Below are positions 45,670 to 55,497 of a DNA stretch of 64,000 nt, piece by piece (within the stretch, counting starts at the first letter, position 1; the number at the start of each line of letters is the position of its first letter). The DNA is taken from NCBI RefSeq assembly GCF_017305915.1, contig NZ_JAFKJN010000005.1, positions 310,001-374,000 of the forward strand, given 5' to 3'. The notes under the pieces were generated by a model, which was not told where the DNA came from, did not search any database, and worked only from the letters and a program-made list of their open reading frames with translations. Made by a program: the position numbers and the translations under genes. The DNA comes from Reyranella sp. (GTDB taxonomy: Bacteria; Pseudomonadota; Alphaproteobacteria; Reyranellales; Reyranellaceae).

Positions 45670-46767
45670 CTAGGACGCGCGCCGCACGGCGGCGGCGACC
45701 GCATTGATCGAGTCGAGGCTCATATGCGGCCCGATGGGCAGGCTGAGCACCGTCTCGGCGAGCGTCTCCGCCAGCGGAAACGATCCGCGCGGCAGGCCCA
45801 GATCGGCGTAGGCCTGCTGCAGATGCGGCGGAATGGGATAGTGGATCAGTGAGCCGATACCGGCCGCGTCGAGCGCTTTCACGAGCTCGGCGCGGTTCTT
45901 CGTGCGCACGACATAGAGATGCCACACCGGCTCGGCCCATTGCGGCACCCGCGGCAGGCCGAGTGAGGCGATTCCCGCCAGCCGGTCGTCGTAGCGCGCC
46001 GCCAGCACGCGGCGCCGCTCGTTCCAGTCGTCGAGCTTCTCGAGCTTGACCCGCAGGAATGCCGCCTGCATCTCGTCGAGGCGCGAGTTGTAGCCGCGCT
46101 CGATGTTCACATATTTGACCTTGCTGCCGTAGTTGCGCAGCGCGCGCAGCCGGTCGGCCAGCGCGGCATCGTCCGTCGTGACCGCGCCGCCGTCACCGAA
46201 GGCCCCGATGTTCTTGGTCGGGAAGAAGCTGTGCGCGCCGGCATGGCCCAGCGCGCCGGCGCGCCGGCCGCGCACCTTCGCGCCCTGCGCTTGCGCCACG
46301 TCCTCGATCACCTTCAGGCCGTGCCTATCCGCGAGCGCCATGATGGCGTCCATGTCGGCTGGCTCGCCGTAGAGATGAACCGGCATGATGGCGCGCGTGC
46401 GCGGCGTGATCGCCGCGGCGATGCGGTCGGGATCGATGTTGGGGCCGGCCGGCGTCGGCTCGACCGGCACGACCGTGGCGCCCACCGCCGTCACCGCCAG
46501 CCAGGTCGCGATGTAGGTGTTGGAGGGCACGATCACCTCGTCGCCCGCGCCGATGTTCCAGCCGCGCAGCACCAGCTCCAGCGCCTCCAGGCCGTTGCCC
46601 AGCCCGATGCAATGGCGCGTGCCGCAGAAGGCGGCGTATTCCTGCTCGAAGGCATCGACCTCCTTGCCCAGCACGAACCATCCCGACTCCATGACCCGCG
46701 CGTAGGCAGCGTCCAGCTCCGGCTTCAGCTCGGCATAGGCGGACTTGAGGTCGAGGAATGGGATCAC
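45670..46767 (-). CDS. DegT/DnrJ/EryC1/StrS aminotransferase (FdtB/QdtB-type sugar 3-aminotransferase)
   Basis: 365 residues. MIPFLDLKSAYAELKPELDAAYARV, ALELVLRGWNIGAGDEVIVPSNTYIATWLA, PVHLYGEPADMDAI, PLP Lys in HSFFPTKNIGAFGDGGAV, and NSRLDEMQAAFLRVKL. Transfers an amino group to a keto-sugar nucleotide. The neighbouring FdtA/QdtA-like isomerase makes dTDP-3-keto-6-deoxy-hexose its likely substrate, giving dTDP-Fuc3N or dTDP-Qui3N. Its start overlaps the isomerase stop by 4 bp. Confidence 0.9.
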   Translation of the reverse strand: MIPFLDLKSAYAELKPELDAAYARVMESGWFVLGKEVDAFEQEYAAFCGTRHCIGLGNGLEALELVLRGWNIGAGDEVIVPSNTYIATWLAVTAVGATVVPVEPTPAGPNIDPDRIAAAITPRTRAIMPVHLYGEPADMDAIMALADRHGLKVIEDVAQAQGAKVRGRRAGALGHAGAHSFFPTKNIGAFGDGGAVTTDDAALADRLRALRNYGSKVKYVNIERGYNSRLDEMQAAFLRVKLEKLDDWNERRRVLAARYDDRLAGIASLGLPRVPQWAEPVWHLYVVRTKNRAELVKALDAAGIGSLIHYPIPPHLQQAYADLGLPRGSFPLAETLAETVLSLPIGPHMSLDSINAVAAAVRRAS

Positions 46768-47198
46768 GTGTTCATCTCTCTTTGGGCCAGCTCGCGCTTG
46801 AAGGTTTCGTAGTCGCGCAGGTACTCGGCCTCGTCGAACAGGGTCGAGGCGGCCACCAGGATGGTCGTCTCAGGCGCGAAGTCGGTCAACTCGTGCCAGA
46901 TCCACGGCGGCAGGTAGAGCGCCTGGGTCGGGTCCTCGAGCGCCACGGTCTCCTTGGTCGTGCCGTCGTCGAGATGGACGCGGCAGCCGCCGTGCATCGC
47001 GATGAGCACAAGCTGCGTCTCGCGATGGGCATGCCGGCCGCGCCACTGGCCGGCGGCGATGTGATGCAGCCAGAACAGGCGCTTGGGCGGGAAGTCGAGC
47101 CCCTTGCCGAGCTGCAGGAAGTTGACGCTGCCGCGCGCATCCGCTGCGCGGGGCACGGCGATCCAACGGCAGCCGCGGGCCTTCAGGGTGTCGGTCAT
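46764..47198 (-). CDS. Sugar 3,4-ketoisomerase (FdtA/QdtA, WxcM-like cupin)
   Basis: 144 residues from the ATG at 47198. Cupin with RLFWLHHIAAGQWRGRHAHRETQLVL (HxHRxxxQ), MHGGCRVHLDDG and YLPPWIWHELTDFAPETTILV, the pattern of FdtA/QdtA. Isomerises dTDP-4-keto-6-deoxyglucose to the 3-keto form. FdtA or QdtA cannot be told apart by eye. Overlaps both neighbours by 4 bp. Confidence 0.88.
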   Translation of the reverse strand: MTDTLKARGCRWIAVPRAADARGSVNFLQLGKGLDFPPKRLFWLHHIAAGQWRGRHAHRETQLVLIAMHGGCRVHLDDGTTKETVALEDPTQALYLPPWIWHELTDFAPETTILVAASTLFDEAEYLRDYETFKRELAQREMNT

Positions 47199-48184
47199 GC
47201 TCTGATCGGTGTCCGAAGTTTGCGCGCCTGCATGTACACTACTCCGCTCAGGGCGACCAAGCCGCCGACGATCTGATAGGCGTTGGGCATGAACCCGTAC
47301 GCCACAGCCCACAATACGGCGAAGAATGGCACGAGATTGACCCACAGCGAGGCGATCGGCACCCCCAGCCGGCTGGCGCCGACGTTCCAGTAGTAGCCGC
47401 CCAGCCCGCTCGCCAGCACCGCGGTCGCGAGCAGCTGTGTCCACACCCAGCCATCATCGACACTGAACGGCTGCCGCGACCGGCCGAGCGCCACCAGCAC
47501 GCCGGCGATCAGGATCAGCCAGCCCAGCGCCGACAGCGAGGCGACATAGGCGCGATGAAGCTGGCTCGCGCGGTCGAACCAGGCCTGGGCCTTGAGGCTG
47601 TAGACCGTCCAGATCGCGCTGCTCAGCAGCACGATGATCTCGCCGCCGCGGAAGGTCGCCTCGCGGCCGAGCAGGCTGCCCGAGGCCAGGATCAGGCCGC
47701 CCGTCACCGTCAGGCAGAGCGCGACGCCGAAGCCCGGGTCGAAGGCCTGGCGCGTCATCAGCCAGACGGTGGCGGCGGACACCAACGGCCCCGCGATGCC
47801 CACCGCCGCGGCGGTGATCGGATTGCTGAGATAGATGCCGAAGGCGTAGACGGCGAAGAACCCGCCCATCAGGAAGCCCAGCGCCAGGAAGCGACCGAGC
47901 GGCAGGCCGATGCGCAGCGCCTTTCGCCCCTCGACCAGCCAAAGCAGCACCGCCAGCGCTGCGGTCGCTGCCGCCGTCCGGACCGCGGCCATCGGCAGCA
48001 GGTCGAAGTAGCCCAGCATCACCTTGGTGACGGGCAGGTTGGCGCCCCAGCTCGCGCCGACGAACAGCATGGCGGCGAAAGCGCCGAAGAGGTGACGACG
48101 AGCCCTTCCTCCCCCGTCAGCGGGGGAGGTGCCCGCGTCATCGCGGACGGAGGGGTCAGGAGCGACAGACGTGCGGTTGCTCAT
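47195..48184 (-). CDS. EamA/DMT-family transporter
   Basis: 329 residues, ten membrane segments in two EamA repeats (FAAMLFVGASWGANLPVTKV...; LLSSAIWTVYSLKAQAWF...). Residues 9-27 (PDPSVRDDAGTSPADGGG) are encoded by a dispersed palindrome, so the N-terminus has been replaced or extended. Being first in an operon with the ketoisomerase and aminotransferase, it might move a sugar precursor or lipid-linked sugar, but this is inference. Confidence 0.85.
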   Translation of the reverse strand: MSNRTSVAPDPSVRDDAGTSPADGGGRARRHLFGAFAAMLFVGASWGANLPVTKVMLGYFDLLPMAAVRTAAATAALAVLLWLVEGRKALRIGLPLGRFLALGFLMGGFFAVYAFGIYLSNPITAAAVGIAGPLVSAATVWLMTRQAFDPGFGVALCLTVTGGLILASGSLLGREATFRGGEIIVLLSSAIWTVYSLKAQAWFDRASQLHRAYVASLSALGWLILIAGVLVALGRSRQPFSVDDGWVWTQLLATAVLASGLGGYYWNVGASRLGVPIASLWVNLVPFFAVLWAVAYGFMPNAYQIVGGLVALSGVVYMQARKLRTPIRA

Positions 48185-48240
48185 GACCCCTCCGCCGCCG
48201 AAGACGGCGGCACCTCCCCATATAAATGGGGAGGAAGGGC
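48101..48240. repeat. Two inverted copies of a palindromic repeat at the transporter start
   Basis: Copy A (48101-48155) and copy B (48185-48240, other orientation) share GCCCTTCCTCCCC, GGGGAGGTGCC and GGAGGGGTC blocks. Copy A also holds a perfect 9-bp stem CCTCCCCCG/CGGGGGAGG. The transporter ATG (48182-48184) lies at the edge of copy B and its first codons read through copy A. Confidence 0.8.
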
Positions 48241-48256
48241 TACGAGCGTCACCACT

Positions 48257-48607
48257 TTATTTGCGCCGCACCGCCTCGTAGCCGACCCGGCAGTCGCCGT
48301 AGACGTCGGGCTTCTCGGTCGAGACGCGCGCCTCGATCACGCCGGGCTGGGCGAGGCAGAGGTCGAGGATGGCGTCGACCAGCGTCTCCTGCAGGTTGAA
48401 GTGTCGGCTGCCGGCCAATGCCACGATGCCGCCATGCACCACGTCGTAGTTCAGCACGTTGGCGATGCGGTCGTTGTGCGCCTTCTCCGCCGGCGCCAGC
48501 TCGAGGTCGACATTGACCACGACGGTCTGCGGCCCTTCCTTCTCGAAATCGTGGATGCCGATCGAGACCTTGAGGCGGAAATCCCGCAGGAAGATGCGGC
48601 GGCTCAC
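48257..48607 (-). CDS. folB: Dihydroneopterin aldolase
   Basis: 116 residues: IFLRDFRLKVSIGIHDFEKEGPQTVVVNVDLEL, VLNYDVVHGGI, FNLQETLVDAILDLCL and ARVSTEKPDVYGDCRVGYE. The FolB pattern with catalytic Lys in STEKPD and Glu in FNLQETL. Cleaves dihydroneopterin in folate synthesis. Overlaps the upstream FolM-like gene by 4 bp. Confidence 0.92.
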   Translation of the reverse strand: MSRRIFLRDFRLKVSIGIHDFEKEGPQTVVVNVDLELAPAEKAHNDRIANVLNYDVVHGGIVALAGSRHFNLQETLVDAILDLCLAQPGVIEARVSTEKPDVYGDCRVGYEAVRRK

Positions 48608-49365
48608 TTGTTTTTTTCCTTGAAGAAGGCGACGTCGCGCGGCCGGCCGGTGAGATGCTCGCCGGCATCGACGATCAGCGTGTCGCCGCTGACGCTGGGC
48701 GTCGCCACGATGTAGCGCAGCGCGCGCACCAGGTCGTCGGGGCTGACGCCGACCGCCAAGGGGTTGGCGACGTGCTGCTCGGCGAACCTGGCCGCCGTCT
48801 GGTGCAGCCCCTGCATCGTGAGGCCGGGCGCAATGCCCATCACCCGCACCCTGGGGGCCAGCGCCTGGGCCAGCAGATGGGTGACGCCGTGCAGGCCGAT
48901 CTTGGACACCGTGTAGGTCAGGAAGTCGGGATTGAGGTTGAAGAGCTTCTGGTCCTCGAGATTGATGACCAGCCCGACCTCGCCCTTGGGCAACTGCCGC
49001 GTCAGCGCCTGGGCGATCAGCAGCGGCGCGCGGGCGTTGATCGCCATGTGCTTGTCGAACGCCACCGCCGTCGCGTTGGGCGCGCGGTCGAGCTCGAAGA
49101 TCGAGGCGTTGTTGACGGCACAGACCAGCTTGACGCCCGGCGCGGTGCAGCGGCCGACCAGCGCCTCGGCCTGCTTGGCGGACGCCAGATCGGCCTTCAC
49201 CGCCTTGGCTTTGCCGCCTTGGGCCTGGATCTCGGCCACGGTCTGGCGCGCGCCCTCGGCCGAGCGGTTGTGGTGCACGAAGACGAAATAGCCGTCCTCG
49301 GCCAGCGCCATCGCCAGCGCCCGGCCGATGCGCATGCCCGCCCCGGTGACAAGGGCCCCCTTCAA
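48604..49365 (-). CDS. FolM/pteridine-reductase-like SDR
   Basis: 253 residues from a TTG at 49365 with GGAGAGAG just upstream. Cofactor loop TGAGMRIGRALA is the TGxxxRxG variant typical of FolM and PTR1, not the usual TGxxxGxG. Active site LTYTVSKIGLHG. The adjacency to folB supports reduction of dihydropterins or dihydrofolate. E. coli FolM makes tetrahydromonapterin. Divergent from the LhgO-like gene. Confidence 0.85.
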   Translation of the reverse strand: MKGALVTGAGMRIGRALAMALAEDGYFVFVHHNRSAEGARQTVAEIQAQGGKAKAVKADLASAKQAEALVGRCTAPGVKLVCAVNNASIFELDRAPNATAVAFDKHMAINARAPLLIAQALTRQLPKGEVGLVINLEDQKLFNLNPDFLTYTVSKIGLHGVTHLLAQALAPRVRVMGIAPGLTMQGLHQTAARFAEQHVANPLAVGVSPDDLVRALRYIVATPSVSGDTLIVDAGEHLTGRPRDVAFFKEKNK

Positions 49366-49404
49366 TTTGCTCTCTCCAGCATGCCGGTCTAGTAGCATGC
49401 GCCC

Positions 49405-50526
49405 ATGAGTTCGTCCCCGTTCGAAACGGTCGACTGCGTGGTGATCGGCGCCGGCGTGGTCGGTCTCGCCGTCGCCCGCGCGCTTGCCCTTGCCGGCCGT
49501 GAGGTCATCGTCGTCGAGGCCGCCGAAGGCATCGGCACCGAAACCAGCTCGCGCAATTCCGAGGTCATCCACGCCGGCATCTACTATCCCAAGGGCAGCC
49601 TGATGGCCGAGACCTGCGTCGCCGGCCGGCGTCTGCTCTATACCTATTTCGCCGAGCACGGCGTGCCGCATCGCAATTGCGGCAAGCTGATCGTCGCCAC
49701 CAACGCACAGGAAGCGGAGCTCTTGCAGTCGATCAAGGGCCGCGCCGAGGCCAATGGCGTCGAGGGCATGCGCTTCCTGAGCGCTGCCGAAGCGATGGCG
49801 ATGGAGCCCAACCTGTACTGCACGGCGGCGCTGCTGTCGCCCGCCACCGGCATCGTCGACAGCCACAGCTACATGCTGGCGCTGCAGGGCGATGCCGAGG
49901 CCAACGGCGCGATGCTCGCCTTCTTCAGCCCGGTCGAGCGGGCGCGCGCCACCGACGGCGGCATCGAGCTCGAGGTCGGCGGCGCCGAGCCGATGAAGCT
50001 GCGCGCGCGCCTGGTGGTGAACTCGGCCGGCCTGCATGCGCCGACGCTGGCCGCCAAGATCGCGGGCATGCCGGCAGACAAGATCCCGACCGCCTACTAT
50101 GCCAAGGGCAATTACTTCACGCTGAGCGGCCGCTCGCCCTTCTCGCGGCTGATCTATCCCGTGCCGGTGCCGGGCGGGCTCGGCGTGCACATCACCGTCG
50201 ATCTCGGCGGCCAGGCCAAGTTCGGGCCGGACGTCGAATGGATCCCGGGCATCGACTACTCGGTCGATCCGCACCGCGCCGACAAGTTCTACGCCGCCGT
50301 GCGCAAATACTGGCCGGAGCTGAAGGACGGCGCCCTTCAGCCGGGCTACGCCGGCATCCGGCCCAAGATCGTGCCGCAGGGCGCGCCAGCGCAGGATTTC
50401 ACCATCCAGGGGCCGGCCCAGCACGGTGTCACAGGATTGATCAATCTCTTCGGCATAGAGTCTCCCGGACTCACCGCCTCGCTGGCACTCGCGGAGAAAG
50501 TGCGGGCGCTCGGCGGCAACGCCTGA
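49405..50526 (+). CDS. FAD-dependent oxidoreductase, L-2-hydroxyglutarate dehydrogenase (LhgO)-like
   Basis: 373 residues: [88 protein letters not shown] and [13 protein letters not shown] are the LhgO/L2HGDH features. Oxidises L-2-hydroxyglutarate to 2-oxoglutarate, or another 2-hydroxyacid, feeding electrons to quinone. 15 bp before the OsmC gene. Confidence 0.88.
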   Translation: MSSSPFETVDCVVIGAGVVGLAVARALALAGREVIVVEAAEGIGTETSSRNSEVIHAGIYYPKGSLMAETCVAGRRLLYTYFAEHGVPHRNCGKLIVATNAQEAELLQSIKGRAEANGVEGMRFLSAAEAMAMEPNLYCTAALLSPATGIVDSHSYMLALQGDAEANGAMLAFFSPVERARATDGGIELEVGGAEPMKLRARLVVNSAGLHAPTLAAKIAGMPADKIPTAYYAKGNYFTLSGRSPFSRLIYPVPVPGGLGVHITVDLGGQAKFGPDVEWIPGIDYSVDPHRADKFYAAVRKYWPELKDGALQPGYAGIRPKIVPQGAPAQDFTIQGPAQHGVTGLINLFGIESPGLTASLALAEKVRALGGNA

Positions 50527-50541
50527 TCGAAGGAGGATCAC

Positions 50542-50979
50542 ATGGCCGTAAAGATCGTTCGCACTGCATCTGCCCACTGGACCGGCGGCCTGCGCGACGG
50601 CAAGGGCGCGATCTCGCTCGAGTCGGGCGCGATGAAGGACTACCCCTACGGCTTCGCCGCCCGCTTCGAGGGCCAGAAGGGCACCAACCCCGAGGAGCTG
50701 CTCGGCGCCTCGCATGCCGGCTGCTTCACCATGGCGCTGTCGCTGATTCTGGGAGAGGCCAAGCTGACCGCGACCGAGATGAGCACCTCCGCCAAGGTCA
50801 CGCTGGAGCAGGTCGAGGGCGGTTTCTCGATCACCGCCGTGCATCTCACGCTCCGCGCCAAGATTCCCGGCACCGACCAGAAGACCTTCGAGGAGCTGGC
50901 CAACAAGGCCAAGGCCGGCTGCCCGATCTCCAAGGTGCTGAAGGCTGACATCACGCTCGACGCCAAGCTCGAGGGCTGA
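50542..50979 (+). CDS. OsmC-family peroxiredoxin
   Basis: 145 residues: SAHWTGGLRDGKGAISLESGAMKDYPY, first Cys in LLGASHAGCFTMALSLIL, second in NKAKAGCPISKVLKADITL. The Cys pair and spacing match OsmC, which reduces organic hydroperoxides. AAGGAGGA ribosome site. Operon with LhgO-like upstream. Confidence 0.93.
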   Translation: MAVKIVRTASAHWTGGLRDGKGAISLESGAMKDYPYGFAARFEGQKGTNPEELLGASHAGCFTMALSLILGEAKLTATEMSTSAKVTLEQVEGGFSITAVHLTLRAKIPGTDQKTFEELANKAKAGCPISKVLKADITLDAKLEG

Positions 50980-52695
<1,716 letters not shown>

Positions 52696-52698
52696 GGC

Positions 52699-53490
52699 TC
52701 AGGCGGCGATGTGCTTGGCCACCGCTTCAGGGTGGAAGTCGAGCATGCCGTGATTGCCGCCGGCGATCGCCTCCATGCGCGCGCCGGGCACGAGCTTCAT
52801 CAGCGCACGACCCATCGCTGGAATGACCTCTGGGCTTCGGTCGCCCCACACCATCAGGATCGGCAAGGCGAGTCCGCCAAGCTGCTCGGCGGTCATGTCG
52901 GCGGCGAAGCTCGAGCGCACGTCAAGCACGTTGCGCGGGGCGTTGGTGTTGAGATAACCGCGCACCGGATCGGGCAGGCGCGTGAACGCGCCCTTGCCGA
53001 ACCAGTAGTCGATCATCAGCCCGACCGCGTCGGCTTCGCCCGAATCGACGCGCTTGACATAGGCCTCGAAGAAGTCCCGCACCGGCGGCAATGTCGGATC
53101 GTCCACGAGTTTCAGGCCGCACTGGAACATCGGCTCGAGCAGGGTGAGCTTCGTCACGGCGCCGGGCTTCACCTGCAAGGTCGCCGCCAATGCCACCAGC
53201 CCGCCGTAGGAATGGCCGGCAACGGCGGCCGGGCCGACGTTCTCGATCAGGCGGGCGATCGCGGTGCCCATCAGGGCGGCGCGACCCTCGGGCTCGTCCC
53301 GGACAGGATCCGACGCGCCATAGCCCGGCAGATCGGGCATCACCAGCCGGAAGCGGTCCTTCAGGAACGGCACGACGCGGATCCAGGCGCGGCCGTCGGC
53401 CGGCGAGCCATGGACCAGGACCAGCGCCGGCCCGCTGCCCTCTTCGCGCCAGTTGAGCTTGCGTCCGTCGCCCCACTCCAGAGTCGGCAT
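52699..53490 (-). CDS. Alpha/beta hydrolase
   Basis: 263 residues: WREEGSGPALVLVHGSPADGRAW (oxyanion HGSP), DLPGYGASDP, nucleophile VAGHSYGGLVAL, acid in ILMVWGDRSPEV, His in IAGGNHGMLDFHPE. Substrate unknown. Starts 1 bp after the GST stop and is followed by protein A, so it is tightly coupled in the operon. Confidence 0.88.
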   Translation of the reverse strand: MPTLEWGDGRKLNWREEGSGPALVLVHGSPADGRAWIRVVPFLKDRFRLVMPDLPGYGASDPVRDEPEGRAALMGTAIARLIENVGPAAVAGHSYGGLVALAATLQVKPGAVTKLTLLEPMFQCGLKLVDDPTLPPVRDFFEAYVKRVDSGEADAVGLMIDYWFGKGAFTRLPDPVRGYLNTNAPRNVLDVRSSFAADMTAEQLGGLALPILMVWGDRSPEVIPAMGRALMKLVPGARMEAIAGGNHGMLDFHPEAVAKHIAA

Positions 53491-53491
53491 C

Positions 53492-54238
53492 CTAGATTGG
53501 TATCACGCCGCGTCTCGGAGAAGTCGTCGCGTATGTTTCGTTGGATACGGGAGCGCCCAGGGCGATCAAGGCGGCGCGCTGCTCGCGCGGCGGGATGCGC
53601 ACGATGGCGTCCTCGATCCGGGCAAGCTTCTGGAACGGCGACGTCGCGAGCGTGCGGGACATCCAGCCCGCCGTCTTCGGCCAGCGCGCCGAATCGATCT
53701 GGAAGCGCACGAAGGCGACGGTGCGGAAGAAGCAGGCCGGCGCGATGTCGGCCAGCGACAGCGCACTGAACTTGAATCCGTCCGCCGGCGCTTCGCTTTC
53801 GAGATAGTCGAGCACCGTCGGCACCTCTTCGGTCAGCGTCTTCTCGGTGAGCGCGCGATCGCCCTTCTCGCCCCACACCGCGGGCTTGATGGCGATGTGA
53901 TTGAAGTAGCGCCAGATCAGCACGTCGCCCATGCGCGTGTCGGCGAACTCCTCCAGCCAGCGGGCGCGTGCCCGGCTGCGGATCTCTCTCGGATAGAGCG
54001 CCGGCTCGGGTTTGAGCTCGTCGAGGTACTCGCAGATCACGCTGGAATCGGTGAGCTCCAGGTCGCCGTCCACCAGCACCGGGATGCGGCGCAGCGGACT
54101 CAGCCTGGAGAACCGGTCGTCGCCGAAGAACGGCGCGAAATGGTCGACCTCGTAGGGGATGCCCTTGGCCTCCAGGCAGACCAGCACCTTGCGGACATAG
54201 GGCGAGAGATAGCTGCCGACGACGAGCAGGGGTTTCAT
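53492..54238 (-). CDS. Glutathione S-transferase-family protein
   Basis: 248 residues from the ATG at 54238 (MKPLLVVGSYLSPYVRKVLVCLEAKGIPYEVDHFAPF). Thioredoxin-like N-domain with cis-Pro in RIPVLVDGDLELTDSSVICEYLDE, helical C-domain with LSLADIAPACFFRTVAF. Longer than typical GSTs at the C-terminus (about 20 residues). Probably conjugates or isomerises electrophiles. Third gene of the operon. Confidence 0.88.
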   Translation of the reverse strand: MKPLLVVGSYLSPYVRKVLVCLEAKGIPYEVDHFAPFFGDDRFSRLSPLRRIPVLVDGDLELTDSSVICEYLDELKPEPALYPREIRSRARARWLEEFADTRMGDVLIWRYFNHIAIKPAVWGEKGDRALTEKTLTEEVPTVLDYLESEAPADGFKFSALSLADIAPACFFRTVAFVRFQIDSARWPKTAGWMSRTLATSPFQKLARIEDAIVRIPPREQRAALIALGAPVSNETYATTSPRRGVIPI

Positions 54239-54276
54239 GGGCGACCCTCTTGCATGTTGTACGCGATCGCTTCCAT

Positions 54277-54669
54277 TCAATCAGGCGGTCGTGGCAGCGG
54301 CCGTGGCCGCAACAACCAGCGCAGGCCGACGCCGACCAGCGGCGGCAGCAGGCAGACGCCGACCACCAGCGGGCCGATGTCGCCGAACAGGCAGGCCGGG
54401 CCCTTGGCTTTGCCGATCACGCAGTCGGCGGCGTCGGCGGCAAAGAACAGCGCCACCAGCAGCAATGGGTTGGCCAGCGCGCCGACGAGCCAGAGCTGCC
54501 AGCCCGGCCCGTTCCAGCCGGGCCAGATCTTGCAGATGAAGACGCTGGCCAGCGCGCCGATGCCCATGGCGATGGCGAAGCCGACGATCGACGAGGCATT
54601 GACGAACAGGCCGCCGAGCGCGCCGATCAGAACGGCGCCCGCGACCTGGCCGATCGGAAACGGCAACAT
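54277..54669 (-). CDS. Four-span membrane protein B, 130 residues (paralogue of A)
   Basis: Membrane segments GAVLIGALGGLFVNASSIVG, GFAIAMGIGALASVFICKI, WLVGALANPLLLVALFFAA and LVVGVCLLPPLVGVGL. Shares QLWLVGALANPLL, DCVIGKAKGPACLF and GLRWL with protein A. Two related small membrane proteins in one operon with GST and a hydrolase suggest a joint role, unknown. 18 bp after the VOC gene. Confidence 0.7.
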   Translation of the reverse strand: MLPFPIGQVAGAVLIGALGGLFVNASSIVGFAIAMGIGALASVFICKIWPGWNGPGWQLWLVGALANPLLLVALFFAADAADCVIGKAKGPACLFGDIGPLVVGVCLLPPLVGVGLRWLLRPRPLPRPPD

Positions 54670-54687
54670 GCGATGCCTAGACCGACG

Positions 54688-55455
54688 TCACACCAGGTTG
54701 ATGCGGCAGCCGCACAGCTCGATCTGCGCCGGGCTCGACGGAACGTGAGCCGGCGGATGATGCCGCTTGTGCGCTCCGCTCAGCACGGCTTCGCGGTCGA
54801 CGGTCTTGATGTCGAACGCCGAGACGCCCGGCCCGCGATCGTCGGCGATCGGCACGAAGCGGATCTCGCCGTCGTCCTCGAGCCGGATGATGTCGCCCTC
54901 GACCGGCCGGTTCAGGATCTTCGACCACAGTTCCGCCGCGGCGTCCGGATCGTGCGCCTGGATCTCGACGCCGCCCAGCCCGTTGGTCACGCCCGATTTG
55001 GCGTGCGGCAGCCAAGCCTTCGAGGCCGGCGGCCACCACAGCTTCGGCTGGACACCGGCCGGCGCCACCGTCTGGTCGATCGACAGCAGCACGCCCGCGG
55101 TGTCCGCGGGATGGAAATGTGTGTACTTGTACTCGGCGAGGTCCTTCTTCTCGACCGCGCGGACGCCGAGCGCGGTGATGCGCTCGCGTTCCCTGATCGC
55201 GTCGGGCACCTGCAGGATCACCATGTAACCACCATCGCCCTTGCGGCGATCGATGTAGCGGCCGGCCGAGGTGCCGTCCTGGATGGGCGAGACGATCTCG
55301 AGGAAGTCATGGCCGGTCGGGCAGACGACGTTGGCCAGCCCCCACTTGCCGACGCCGGGATCGCGATAGGCGATCTCGATGCCGAGGGTGTCGCACAGCT
55401 CTCGGGCGTTGCGCTCGAGGTCCTTGCAGACGAAGACGGCCTGCCTGAGCTTCAT
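54688..55455 (-). CDS. VOC-superfamily protein with two glyoxalase-type domains
   Basis: 255 residues from the ATG at 55455, ribosome site GGAGGGAG. Domain 1 (1-120): MKLRQAVFVCKDLERNARELCDTLGI, FLEIVSP, HFHPADTAGVLLSID. Domain 2 (about 150-255): GGVEIQAHDPDAAAELWSKILNRP, EIRFVPI. Vicinal-oxygen-chelate fold; may be a dioxygenase, lyase or isomerase. Possible metal ligands are His/Glu in FLEIVSP and HFHPAD. First gene of the five-gene operon with GST and hydrolase. Confidence 0.82.
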   Translation of the reverse strand: MKLRQAVFVCKDLERNARELCDTLGIEIAYRDPGVGKWGLANVVCPTGHDFLEIVSPIQDGTSAGRYIDRRKGDGGYMVILQVPDAIRERERITALGVRAVEKKDLAEYKYTHFHPADTAGVLLSIDQTVAPAGVQPKLWWPPASKAWLPHAKSGVTNGLGGVEIQAHDPDAAAELWSKILNRPVEGDIIRLEDDGEIRFVPIADDRGPGVSAFDIKTVDREAVLSGAHKRHHPPAHVPSSPAQIELCGCRINLV

Positions 55456-55497
55456 CACTCCCTCCAATTCTTCCGTTATCCGGCCTATGGTAGCGCC

